Source of the DNA: Hydractinia symbiolongicarpus
Taxonomy: Eukaryota > Cnidaria > Hydrozoa > Anthoathecata > Hydractiniidae
DNA: 64,000 bases
Assembly (NCBI RefSeq): GCF_029227915.1
Contig: NC_079882.1
Coordinates: 24,557,001 to 24,621,000 of the forward strand
Reading direction: 5' to 3'
Shown: positions 35,401 to 46,045 of the stretch, piece by piece
Position numbering within the stretch: the first letter of the stretch is position 1
How the letters are laid out: every line of letters starts with the position of its first letter
Notes under the pieces: generated by a model
Told to the model about the DNA's origin: nothing
Databases searched by the model: none
Seen by the model: only the letters and a program-made list of their open reading frames with translations
Translations under genes and position numbers: made by a program

Positions 35401-36603
35401 GAAGCAAATAGTCCTGGGGACGTGGTTGCACAAAGAGTGTAAAACAACTTTTAGGAAGTCTGAAATGTTGGTTGGTAAAATCAAAAATAGCTGAGAAAAT
35501 AGTTACTTAAGCTACGATGAACGTAAGAGGATAGAAAAAACAATCATTTTGTTCCTTCTTTTTAACTTTTACAACTATGTTAATTTTCATTCTATTTATG
35601 AAAGTCTATTGAAAGGTAGGATAGGTGGCATTTATACATTTCAATTGTGGGATCAGTAGTTGAAAAGTGGCGGGGAGTACTGCAGTCCACCTCAGCAATG
35701 CACCACTGTGATTTTGCTAAAAAGCCTTGATCGAAAAGGGATAGGCTAACTTGATTGTTACTAACAGTTACCAACAGTAAAAGGCGAATAAAAGGTCGAG
35801 TAGAAAATTGAGGTAGATAAGTAGACTAAACTAACATTCTAATCCGACAATTGACTGTTTGTTAATTCAATAGAAACACATACCTCATTGTAGTTATTAT
35901 ATTTTGAATAATTAAATGTCGTATTCTGATAACTGACTTTGCGTTTGACCTAAAACAATCTTAAGATAGATAAAATTAACAAGATTTTTCAAAGTGAATT
36001 CATCTTAGATGGTAAGCACGCATATTTGACGCAATGGGGAAGAAAATGTTTCTTTTGGCAATATTGTTACCTAGTATCGCAAATATTAGTTACCTAGTAT
36101 CGCAAAATATTGTTTACGTAGTATCGTAAAATATTGGTTACCTAGTATCGCAAATATTAGTTACCTAGTATCGCAAAATATTGTTTACGTAGTATCGTAA
36201 AATATTGGTTACCTAGTATCGCAAATATTAGTTACCTAGTATCGCAAAATATTGTTTACGTAGTATCGTAAAATATTGGTTACCTAGTATCGCAAAATAT
36301 TGGTTACGTAGTATCGCAAAATATTGGTTACCGTACCGTATCGGAAAAACTTCCTAGCAACACACGACGATTTTTTTTATAAACGAGCAGCCAAAAAATA
36401 GAGAAGTTGAGGGCTGTGCAGAAAACGTACACTTGAAAAGGTTTCGTTATTCTGAATATTAAGTAAAGAACGATCCAATAATTTCCCGGAGATGAAGGGT
36501 TCTGGGAAAAAAAGAAAAAAAAAAGAAATTTTCCTACTACTGAAGAATAACCCCAGGTGTAGCATTGAATTATTGCTGCAGCGACAAAGAAGTAAATCTT
36601 CAT
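32448..36603 (-). CDS. Secreted M14 metallocarboxypeptidase (A/B type), no activation peptide found
   Basis: Exons in gene order: 36603-36541, 35949-35884, 35109-35008, 34943-34827, 34078-33877, 33278-33076, 32797-32713, 32632-32448; 340 residues with consistent phases. Residues 1-19 form a signal peptide. Zinc ligands are H100 and E103 (GAHAREW) and H228 (LHSFGQ). Substrate-binding residues are R161 (RKNRS), N175-R176 (VDVNRNF) and Y280; the catalytic glutamate is E303 (IEMR). C169 and C192 keep the usual disulfide spacing. The residue at the specificity position is probably I286, favouring A-type (hydrophobic) over B-type cleavage, but the alignment there has gaps. Pancreatic-type enzymes normally carry a propeptide of about 90 residues; here the catalytic domain follows the signal peptide almost directly. 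The first exon and its donor (TCA|GTAGTA) are the least certain part. One donor (GAG|GTTGTG) is weak. Confidence 0.9.
32935..33006. mobile_element. CAACCTCG-family MITE, copy 2
   Basis: CAACCTTAATCCCAGGGCC at the left faces GGCCCTGAAGTCGAGGTTG at the right. The core has ATTCTCATAAAAAAAA. It lies in the carboxypeptidase intron 32798-33075. Confidence 0.7.
33329..33449. mobile_element. CAACCTCG-family MITE, copy 3
   Basis: CAACCTCGATCCCAGCACC at the left faces GTCCTGGGGACGAGGTTG at the right. Core inverted words TGTCTCTTTTTG and GAGACAAAAAG extend the palindrome. It lies in the carboxypeptidase intron 33279-33876. Confidence 0.75.
33732..33820. mobile_element. CAACCTCG-family MITE, copy 4
   Basis: CAACCTCGATCACGGGACC faces GGCCCTGGGATCAAGGTTG; the inner CTGTAGCGTTT and AAACGCTACAG extend the hairpin. 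It shares an intron with copy 3. Confidence 0.75.
34166..34614. mobile_element. Probable Tc1/mariner-class (pogo/Tigger-like) MITE
   Basis: The left end CAGTGAAACCTCCCTATAGC is preceded by TATA. The right end, read in reverse, is CAGTCCAACTCTTATAACAA followed by CACTATATAGCGGACA. Internal words CGCTATAAAGACG, CGCTATAGAGAGATTTCCGC and CCGCTATATAGTGG repeat the theme. The CAGTG...CCTATAGCGGACA design is typical of Tigger-like short elements. It lies in the carboxypeptidase intron 34079-34826 and has no coding capacity. Confidence 0.55.
34617..34760 (+). repeat. SINE-like repeat with (CTTA)n tail
   Basis: It starts CCGGCAAGCAAGTGAGAGCA and ends in ACTTACTTGCTTACTTACTTA, a simple-repeat tail typical of SINEs. 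A diverged relative without the tail lies at 55577-55665 (CCGGCAGGCAAGTTGGAG). It lies in the same carboxypeptidase intron as the Tigger-like MITE. Confidence 0.5.
35334..35428. mobile_element. CAACCTCG-family MITE, copy 5 (worn)
   Basis: The right end GTCCTGGGGACGTGGTTG is clear; the left end CAACCCAAGCACC is degraded. The core matches copy 3 (GCAGCGCCGTTGAGAAGC against ACAGCGCCGATGAGAGAC). It lies in the carboxypeptidase intron 35110-35883. Confidence 0.55.
36063..36332. repeat. Minisatellite with 23/24-bp monomers and 71-bp higher-order unit
   Basis: The monomer GTTACCTAGTATCGCAAAAT plus ATTG occurs about eleven times. Three monomer variants (CGCAAATATTA; CGCAAAATATTG; TACGTAGTATCGTAAAATATTG) alternate in fixed order three times, giving a 71-bp higher-order period. 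It lies in carboxypeptidase intron 1. Confidence 0.9.
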
Positions 36604-38039
36604 TATCTTACTTGCCGTATGATCATAATAATTTTAATATCTAATGTTTATTCTTCGTGTTTTAATAATTTCACGCATGAAGCAATTAACAACTGCTTCA
36701 CTTGATTCATATCTCTGTTTATTAATTTGTTTAGTTTACTTATTTATTAGTGTTTTTTAACGGTCGCTAGTTTTTTCGCAAATTCAAGCTTTTTAATTGG
36801 CCCTCCTAAGTATTTTTTTCACGAAAAGTAAAATGCTATTATAGTCCCTACGCCTTCCTAATGGCGTTGATGTTATCAATCAGACATATAACACGGGCGT
36901 GAATAATTGCAAAATAACGACAAAGGTAGACACGTTTAAAGGGATGATACAATCGTGGACAAAAATATAGATAGACTAAGGCAGTTTTTTACTCATTATC
37001 CAAATATAGACAAAAGAGTCAAATAGTCAATACTCTGCAGCCGGCAAGCTGCAAGGTCGCTACTTTTACACACAAGCAGGCCAGGCAGAGAGTGTTGAAA
37101 AGTTGCTAGTCCCATTCTTTAGCACGCCCGCACACCGACATAATTCACGTCGGGAACCACGAAGACCGCGAAATTCGTCATTAATGGCCTTGCTGACGTC
37201 AGCAAAAAATAGCGCATTTTAAGAACTTCGTGTTTACCAAATAACCTAAGTCCTAAGTCCACTCTGAACATAGTCCACTCTGAACATAGTCCACTCTGAA
37301 CATTGACAAGCTCAAGATGTGTGAATCTAATATAGAATGAGCCTACGCAATCACTTGTGGTGGCGAACTTCGAAATTCGCTGCCTTGTCCCAACATATTG
37401 TGATCACGATTGTAGCTAGTATTGTTTTAAATGAAAAAATTAAAAAAAAAAAAGAATTGATTTCACGCCTGTGACAACTTTAGGGCAGTACAATTTCAAA
37501 CATTTTATTTGGTACTATCAACTTGCAGGTCCTGACTTGGTTTTTTGAGCTGGAGCTTGCTAAGAAATTTATCTATCACACTTCTGAAAAGCTACCCAAA
37601 ACATCTTTTGAATGTCAATTTCAGATTATAAAATCACTTTGACTAGTCTGAATATTTTTGTTTTTTTTTGTTTTTTGATTTTCATGCCTAAATGTCCAAA
37701 TTGCTTCTTTTACCAGCTTGCTCTACGTCTCGATGACTCAGTCGTATATATAAGTATCTATTACTAAATCAAGTTGCTTTTCTTTACTCAACAAATTCTG
37801 GAGTCCCCTTAATCACCAGTGAATTCTTAATCAAACCAGTGTAGCAAAATATGGTATCGTCAGTCATTTTTTAACTGACAATAGTGCAGTGTTCAAGTTC
37901 AATCGTTATCCAGATGGCCAAAAATCGTAACCAAAAATAAAAAATTGTAAGCTAAAAAAAATGGAAAACCTGAGTTTCTTAAAGAACTACTACTAAAGTG
38001 ATAAAGCTTTAATTCAAATTTCAAATTTTTTTCCGATAT
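36604..38039. other. Gene-free stretch upstream of the carboxypeptidase gene
   Basis: No exon seen. It contains a 16-bp unit (AGTCCACTCTGAACAT) repeated three times at 37256-37303 and a TGACGTCA palindrome at about 37193-37200. The low end should contain the carboxypeptidase promoter. Confidence 0.4.
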
Positions 38040-38109
38040 CAACCTCGTTCACAGGACGTGTCTTTCATCCTCATATCAAAAAAATGTTGGAAGCCCTGGT
38101 ATCAAGGTT
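38040..38109. mobile_element. CAACCTCG-family MITE, copy 6
   Basis: CAACCTCGTTCACAGGACG faces GCCCTGGTATCAAGGTT. The core TTTCATCCTCATATCAAAAA matches copies 2 and 4, marking a second subfamily. Confidence 0.65.
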
Positions 38110-39906
38110 AATAAAATATGATTCACTGATAACTTTGTTGTTGATAAAATCTTTTTGCACTGTATGTTACACACGCCCCCGTTCTTTGTAAAGGTTAAAC
38201 ATCATTAATTATTTTTAATCAAAAACCCTTCGCCCGCATCCTCGTCCTCAGAGATGATTTATTTATCAGAAACATTTCGCAGAATATCCACTGCTATGTT
38301 CAACCATTTCTTGTCTTGAAAAAGGTTAAAGTTTTTTTGATTTTTACCACATCGATTGAAAGTGTTTTTGTCGAAAGGGCCCAGTATTTTTGTCAAAACA
38401 GCCCAGTGTTTGTTAAAACAAAGCAGGATTAATGTAGAATAAGGAATGGCCACACCCGAAAAATTTCATAGCCTAAAATTTGACAAGTAAAAATTTTGAT
38501 GAAATATGTGTAATAAAAGAAAGCGTTTAATTACCACACGTAGTGTTGTTTCAGAAGAAGACTTGTTCGTTATTCCTTCGTAACAGCTGATTTTTTAGTG
38601 CAATTTTGAATTATTTTGTAGATGAAATGCTTTTTATCTCATTATCTCCAGAATTTTGAACCTCGCTTTGATATTGGAAACAACTTCGTTCACAGACCTT
38701 TCGCTTTGTTTTGTCATCAGGATGGGGAGACTCTGTAAAAGACAAAAAGTTTTTAATCCAAATTTTTTATAATATGAATCTACCAAGCCTTCCTCGACTA
38801 ACAAATTTCGATATGTTGGACCCATTTTAACAATTGTTTTTAAAACACCGATTAGAAACATAAAGGTTATTGGGAAAAAAAAAGATAAAAAATTGAAAAC
38901 ACAGAGAAGTAGAAAAAAGAAAAACATCTGGGAAGTTATTATTAAAATAATAAGCGTAAATATTTTATTTTTAATTTTTTTAACTACGCATGCGCAAACA
39001 GTTTAAAATTTTGTTTTTAAAAAATGCAGGTGCTGGGGAAAAAATGTTGTAGTGTGGAAAAAAAAGAAAAAGAAGAAGAAACACTGGAAGAGTTTAGAAA
39101 GAAAAAGAACCTTGTATTTGCAATGTAAAACAGACAAGAAATATATACAAGATTTTTAAATAAAAGAAGTCATATAACATATTTTCAAGAGAGATTCTTA
39201 AAAACGATTTTGTCACTGGTGAAATTAGCTGACGTAACTATAAACTGCATGACGTCACAGGTATTTTTCACCAAAGCCTTTCATAGACACAAGAGGAACC
39301 TCGCTGCAGCTGTCGCATGTCATACCTTTGAGAATGCAATTTTACTTATACAATAGCTTTTCAAAAGCATTCCTCTTGTTAGATGCAAAAATTACTTGTC
39401 AAAGTTTTCAGGATAAGTCAACAAAGATTTGATCAAACGGAAGAATGCATTAGACAGTCAGCAGATGCAGGACTGTTATTGACAGAGTTTTCCTTTATGT
39501 CACTTAACATATCATTAGAAACAATCCTGAGTACTATCTTGAAACGTGCGTATTTTTGCAACAGTTTTATAAGTTTTGGCGCTTATGTGTTTAATGCCGG
39601 TTTGCGTCCAGCACCACTTAATACTCTCCAACACATATTGGTTGTAAGAAACTTATTGTTAAAAGACCGGGCATAAAATTGGGTTAATTGCTTGGCAACT
39701 TTTAGGCTTTACATCTGTCCGTTGAACACTTTTTCTTACTTAAGAAGGTTTGCGTAAAAAGTCTTCTAAGGAGTATCATATCAGTGCTTAGGGCTACAGT
39801 ATACTTCGGAATTTTTTGTTTGCGTTAAGTAAACTAGCAGAGTAGGGTTTACGACGTCCGTTCTGTACCGGTAAAAAAGATACCAAGCAACAAGTTAAGG
39901 AACTTG
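38110..39906. other. Spacer with only weak coding signals
   Basis: Minus-strand frames at 38259-38453 and 38634-38927 and a plus-strand ATG frame at 39383-39676 are open but match nothing I know. The 38927 frame has an NRF1-type site (ACGCATGCGCAA) about 60 bp upstream, which keeps a small gene possible. A splice acceptor (TCTTTTACAG) inside it would give a different C-terminal exon (SPHPDDKTKRKVCERSCFQ). None is supported well enough to annotate as a gene. Confidence 0.3.
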
Positions 39907-40030
39907 ACGACCTTGTTCTCTTAGTACCTTATTGCTTAACCCAAGATAGGGTTGCTTATAAAAAAGGGCTATTTATTCTCGCCTTCCGAGATTGTGGGAA
40001 AGAGAGAAAAAGAGCTCTGGGACTAGGTTG
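39907..40030. mobile_element. CAACCTCG-family MITE, copy 7 (worn)
   Basis: The right half is clear (CTCGCCTTCCGAGATTG, AAAGAGAGAAAAAGAGC, TCTGGGACTAGGTTG); the left end GACCTTGTTCTC is degraded. It is upstream of synapsin. Confidence 0.45.
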
Positions 40031-40173
40031 ATGAGGTGCTTAAGCGAGGGTGACGTAAATTCAAGAAGTTACGATAACTAGAATGCAGGTATATTTCAAA
40101 TGTAAGTGTATGGAATAGTACTCAGTAAAACTTTAATGCTGGCTAGGAAAAAATGTAAATCAGAATAATTGCA

Positions 40174-40265
40174 CAACCTCGTTCTCAGGCCTTTTTCTCT
40201 CTTATCTGCGCTCATCTCGCCGTCCGATATGCAAAAAGAGACAATAGGTCCTGGGATCGAGGTAG
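40174..40265. mobile_element. CAACCTCG-family MITE, copy 8
   Basis: CAACCTCGTTCTCAGGCC faces GGTCCTGGGATCGAGGTAG. The core CTCGCCGTCCGATATGC with flanking TTTCTCTC and AAAGAGA matches copies 1 and 7. It lies about 700 bp upstream of the synapsin start. Confidence 0.7.
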
Positions 40266-40956
40266 AATAATTGCACAAAAACTACATGTTTTACTTATTT
40301 CCAACATAGTAACGATGCTCTTTTTTGTTTCTTTATAAATCTATACGAAGAAAGAAAATTATTATCAATGGTGAAAAACAAATAGAATGTCATCTCATTG
40401 AAAAAGAAAATAAAGGAAAAATAAACAAGAACATAAAAAATAATTAATAATTAAGAAAAAGCTAAAAAATCAAAAGACAAGGAGAATCCGTATTCCTTTT
40501 CAATTTCTTTGCGTTCTTCCAAAAATATTTTTTTTTAAACTTATTGCGGCTTTTAGACACAAATAAAAATTTCTCATTGAAGCAACGACACAACAATTTA
40601 TTTTCGTAGAATTATTTTAATTCTTTGATGAAGTGTCTAAATTAACCAGCAGAAAAGACACTCCTATTTAAAAATTGTCACGGCAACGCTAATATTCGAG
40701 ACTTATTTTCTTTCTTTGCTGTTGCGGGCGCATACTTAGATGTAACAAGTCAATAGAAGAAAACAGTGAGGTTACCCTGTCATCAATAATATTGTTCAAG
40801 GATTTGACAATTTAAATAATTGTTTTTCATACTAGACAAAAAATTAAAAATATATATAACCACTTTTACTGATGAACCTTCACCATGAATAGCACCATCA
40901 ACCAGACTTTTATATGGTTTGTTGCTATGGTGATATTGTGAAGAGAAAAAGTGGAT

Positions 40957-43900
40957 ATGACTGGGGTGGCATCAAGATTTCGTCAAAGTCTTTCGAAAGC
41001 ACTCTCACTGGACAAAATAGAACAAACCGAAGAAGAAAGAATGAATGGGGATTCCTTGATTGGGAAATCTGTAAACTTCTTTTCGAAGTTTGCGAATAAT
41101 AACACTGCGACTTCTGCAGAACGAAGATCGAAAACGTTACTTGTTATTGACTCAAGAGAAAACAACTGGTAAGTTGAACTAGTTGGATTTGGTCTCTGAA
41201 TGATAACCCGTATATTTCGGATTGAGCCTGTATTTGAATCCGAACGACATATTCAATGCAGTTTGATTATCTTTTTCTTTGATTTTGAAAACATAATTCT
41301 TGCATACATTAGAGATGATTTTAAAAATGATTCATTTGTCTTTTGAGTTTGTTAATTTTTCAATTTTTCAGGGAGAAATACTTCAAGGGGCGCACGTTAC
41401 ATGAACAGATGTACGATATTCGTGTAGAGCAGGTAATATCACTTTCCCTCTCTTTCTTATCACAATATACAGTTTCCCCATACATCTTTTCTCCATCAAT
41501 ACGACGACTCACAACATGTGTCACAGAACTTTACTTCGTTATCACCTTAACGACCTTCGAGAGACGTAATGTTTTCTTCGTTTCCTTCAGGCATCACTAA
41601 GCGAACTGCAAGTTGTTTCATCTTCAGAAAAAGGTGCAAGCGTCAGCATGAAAGTTATAAGAAATGGATCAATAGTTGCAAGGTAGACATTTTGTATCGA
41701 TTTTGCTGCTGTTTTATGGAAGGCAGGGCAGGATGAGATTAGAAATCACTTCTTCTAATTCCTCTCTGTAAAAACCCTAGACTCCCTAGACTCAAGGAAT
41801 TATTATCCTGCAGCGATTTCATTTTGTCCTTAAAAGATAGAAATTACATCCATCTATTGTTTCGTTTTATTGGATCATGCCTAGCCTTTCATGCGCCACT
41901 TCCAATTTTTATATAATATCCAAGCTATTTTACCGTATGAGGCCTTTCGCGTAGACAACCTCTAAGTCAGGTGATGACAATATTTATTGTCAATAGTAAG
42001 GCTTTAATCTACCATAAAACCCAAGGAAAAAAATGTCTGGACGCTCACAAGCATGCGCACAATAACATACGCAATTATATTTGTGTTTTATCTTCTATTC
42101 TAGATCATTTCGTCCAGATTTTGTTCTATTTCGTGAGTACGTGAAAGGACCGGACATGAAAAATAATTACAAGAATTTTTTGCTTGGTTTGATGCATGGA
42201 GTCGTACCTGCAGTAAATTCATTGACTTCTACATATAACTTTCTAGAGAAGCCAGTTGTGGTAAGTTGAAGGCTTAACACTTGTTAAACACTAAGGTAAA
42301 CACAATATCACTTTTATAATAGTTTCTTAAACAGTTCAATAAAATGCTGATATGTGAAACCATTTGCTCTTTGTCTCTTCTCTACCACAGTTAAGAATTC
42401 TACTGCACTCTTAAAAATATAAATTTTATCTGTTTTATTTAGTATTCTGAATTACTTAAAATACGACATCAACTTGGCAAGGAAGAATTTCCACTTATTG
42501 ATCAAAACTTTTACCAAAGTTACTCAGAAATGGTAAGGCTAGGAACGAAATGGTCTCAGGCTTCAAACCATTTGCATTTGATAAAGACCCCTCTTGGAAA
42601 GAAAAAGTTGCATTAATCTGCCCTTCCCTCTCTCTCAAATATTAAAAGGTTTTATAAAAAGAACCTTTTAATATAAGTATTCGAGCATTTCAAAGACGCT
42701 AATCGCAAAAATATTGGACACGAGGTTCACTCACTTCAATATGTTTTTGTTTCAGCTTTTGCCACCTTCGCTACCAGTCGTTGTAAAAGTTGGAAGCGGC
42801 AATAGTGGTTATGGCAAGGTGTGTGTGGCCAGTCCTCGTGGATTTCAAGACGTTGCTAGCCTTGTCTCGATGACAAACAATTACGCTACGAGCGAATCAT
42901 TTCTTGATGGGAAATTTGACCTCAGAATTGTAAAGATCGGTCAGAGATATAAGGTGTTCAAGTGAGCAAATGTTTTGTCCGGTAAAAATTGGCATATCAA
43001 GAGACTCAGCAGTAGGGCGGTCCACTTTCTTCACAGTACACTTCTACCTTCTGCGGAAAGTACTGATGTGTAGGAAGAATTTTCCAGTTTATATTTTTTA
43101 GTCAAGCAAACAATATTCCTTCTCCAAAAGTCAAGCCAAATCTTGTGATTCATCAGAAATGTAGAAACATTTTTTACTGCTAGTCAAAAATTACGGCAAC
43201 CGATAAAATTATTAATACTCTTTGTTTTTTCTTACCAAATTCACATTCATTTTTTCCCCTACATTATATCCCAACGCCAGAGTAAAATTTCCTTAGAGTT
43301 AACGCTAAATTTGCAAAAATGATTTTTTATTCCGACAGGAGAAAATCGTTGTCAGATGCATGGAAAACAAATCTTGGTGCTTCATTTGTTGAAGAAATTG
43401 CTTTAACAGAAAGGTAATAACTGATATAAATGGCGGCTGTGTGTCTGCCTTATGTGAAGTTCGTAGCAATAGGGAAAATGAAGACTTTAATTTATATTAA
43501 ATTCTGGTACTGACACAACATATGTATCCAAATAATAACAATAAATTCTTGAACTTACTAGATACAAAAATTGGGTGGATGAATGTAGCAATCTATTCGG
43601 AGGTCTGGACATCGTTTGTGTTGAAGCTATTCATACAAAGGATGACAGAGAATATATTGTGGAGGTAAGCGAGACAAATCTTATGGTTAAACGCTTTGAG
43701 AAAGCAGACAGTTTTTAGGTGTAAATATCAAGCGCGACATTGGCCTACTTGTCAATGTCGTACCCAGACTTTTTTTTACGTTTCCAGATATATGCGTATA
43801 TACGTCAAGAAAAGCTTCTCTCTTTACTTGCAATACCCACTGAAAGTGTCGCATCATTTTGCGTTGAAGTTTGTTAAGTAGAAATGGTGTTTTCTTTCCC

Positions 43901-44629
43901 AACTCTTTTCATATTGCGAGTCTTACTTCTGTTTCAAACATTCGCTTCATTTTTAGGTGAACAATGTTGCAATGAGTATATGTCCGGACAAAAAAGATGA
44001 TGACATGAAATGTATTGTCAACCTTGTCATTAAAAGAATGGAACAAACCTTTCCACCTGCTATAGAAGTACCTCCTAAAGCTGTTCGAGGGAATACGTTG
44101 ACAGGTAAGCATAAGCACTTTGTAATCATCTTCGTTTCCAGGCTGTATAAAAAAGGTATTGATAGCGTTGTAAACTAGGTTGGCTTTATAGTTAAAAAGC
44201 AATGCTAATGCAATCCTCGTTCCCAGAGCATTTCTCTTTTTTAATTAATTTGATGGCAGCGAAAAGGCCGCTCCGTAAACAACACGTTTGAGGGCCAAGG
44301 GAACGAGGTTGACGTCAATGCTAAAACAGTATTTTCAAACACGTGTGATTTTCACCCATTTATCTTTAGATGCAATTCAACTGATCAGCGGTCCCCCGTC
44401 TCCAGCATGCAGTGTAAAAAATGCACCAAATCACAATATAGAGTATGAAATGAATTCACATCGATCGGAAAGCGCCCCGCCTGTAGAAATGTCAGATTCT
44501 CGAAACACATTCAAGAAAACTTTAAACGGTCCCGAGAATGGAGTGGATTCATCTTCAAAGGGGGTAGAGAAGGGACACAATAGAAAAGGATCATTTGCAG
44601 GCCGTCTATTTAGTGCTTTAGAGTCCTAA
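40957..44629 (+). CDS. SYN: Synapsin
   Basis: Exons: 40957-41168, 41372-41432, 41591-41682, 42104-42260, 42443-42532, 42756-42961, 43339-43413, 43562-43664, 43957-44104, 44370-44629; 467 residues, phases consistent, all GT-AG. Domain C (about 58-350) follows synapsins closely: [60 protein letters not shown], then the ATP-grasp half [43 protein letters not shown]. Domain C binds ATP and synaptic vesicles. The N-terminus lacks the bilaterian RRRLSD site but has RFRQSLS (about 7-13), a possible PKA/CaMK target. The linker is short and not proline-rich. The last residues, [15 protein letters not shown], resemble the domain E end of bilaterian synapsins. A TATA-like ATATATATAA lies near 40849-40858. 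The start could be the GTG-preceded ATG used here or an upstream exon. Confidence 0.95.
44211..44311. mobile_element. CAACCTCG-family MITE, copy 9
   Basis: CAATCCTCGTTCCCAGAGC faces GGGCCAAGGGAACGAGGTTG. It lies in the last synapsin intron (44105-44369), immediately before the exon encoding the domain E-like tail. Confidence 0.7.
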
Positions 44630-46045
44630 ATTAAGTAAAAATTAATGATGGTAGAAAACGTTATAGACATATACCAATTATGAAATGCAGTCGAATAACG
44701 CCACCGGTGGAGACTTCCACTATGTACAAGTGTTTAGGAGTGTCATTAAAAGATTGACTGTACGTTAACCAATCGTGGAATTAGAAGCTAGTGTCACAAA
44801 CACAGGTTTGACTCAAAGAAATTTGAATATTTAAAATATTCAATTAGTTACAAGTATATATTTTATATCATTTTTTATTTTATGAAGTCATAATTTAAGC
44901 AACTCTGCTGCGCGCAATATAGAGATTCCTATACCTATTTTAACATTTTAGTTAAAGTTCTTATCAATTTTGTGAAGTGGAAATATCAACAGGTAATATA
45001 TAGTTAAAAAAATTGCTGGATATTGTCAATTTTTTATGACCAATCTTCACCCGAAATAAAAACAAAGATACGATGGGTCTAGCATTTTTAGTACGTTATT
45101 TACGTGTGAAATACATTCTGTTTTAAGAACTAAAAACTGTTTATTTCGAATTCACTCTGATATTTTGTGACCAAGCGAACAGATCACATTCATACATAGT
45201 CGAGATTATTCATAATGGCGTCATGTTATTTTCAAGTCCAAAAAAAAAGAGAAAAAAGAGTAAAGTTTTTTTTTAAGTAAATACCGCATACGGCAGTGAC
45301 GACGACTGTCGTATTTCAGATAACAACCGACCGACCGTCAATTCATATGAGATATTTGTACAAAACAAGGAAATAACTGATAAATAAGTTCTTGCAAAAG
45401 TATGCTCAGTTTAAGGCATCCAGAACAATTAGTAAGTCGCAGGTAGCGCGGAGAGAAAAATGATCAATTATACAGGAAACCGCAAATGTTGGAGGATTTG
45501 CAACTAAACGGTTACGTAACGCAATCAAAAAAAGATTTTTTGTGACAAAAATTTACTGCAGTTAACATTAAACAGAAACAAAAATTCGATTTTTCTTCAA
45601 ATTATTAACATTGTATTTTCTTTCTATATTTACCACAGTGTAGATTGAAATTACTAAAAAAAGATCTTTAGATCAAATTCATTAAAAGGTGTTAAAAGTA
45701 GCGTAGATTGAAAGAATCTCCGTATTTCAAACACTTTTATCACTGGCAACTAATAAATTTTTCAATAGCTTGATACCTCGAATACTTTTTCCCTTATTTT
45801 GGAAATTCCACATAACATGATGTGATCTTAAAAAAACATCTCACTTCTCCACATAACTTGTGTCATGCTAATTTAACACAACTGACAAAATAAATTTCCA
45901 TCGTCCAAGTACTTGCAGATATATAACTTAAAAATATATAAAATTAATTTCTCATATAAAAAATAATTTATAAATACGCAAAAAGTTCTCTGTTTCCAAT
46001 TTTTTTACAGCACATAACATGAGACAGCATCTCCTCACATACCAC
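44630..46045. other. Tail-to-tail spacer between synapsin and EXOC1
   Basis: The 1.4 kb between the stop codons is AT-rich with no exon. An AATAAA at about 45055 could end the synapsin transcript. Confidence 0.5.

Noticed and set aside
35592-35774. Minus-strand 60-codon frame as a carboxypeptidase propeptide exon
   Set aside because: It lies downstream of exon 2 in gene order and its peptide shows no propeptide pattern; exons 2 and 3 already join in phase without it.
38634-38927. Minus-strand 97-codon frame starting with a Phe/Leu-rich run
   Set aside because: The hydrophobic start comes from a purine-rich low-complexity stretch. An upstream NRF1-like site is suggestive but not enough, and a competing splice acceptor inside it gives another frame.
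39383-39676. 97-codon ATG frame on the plus strand
   Set aside because: No recognisable domain, no splice or promoter support, and base composition like the surroundings.
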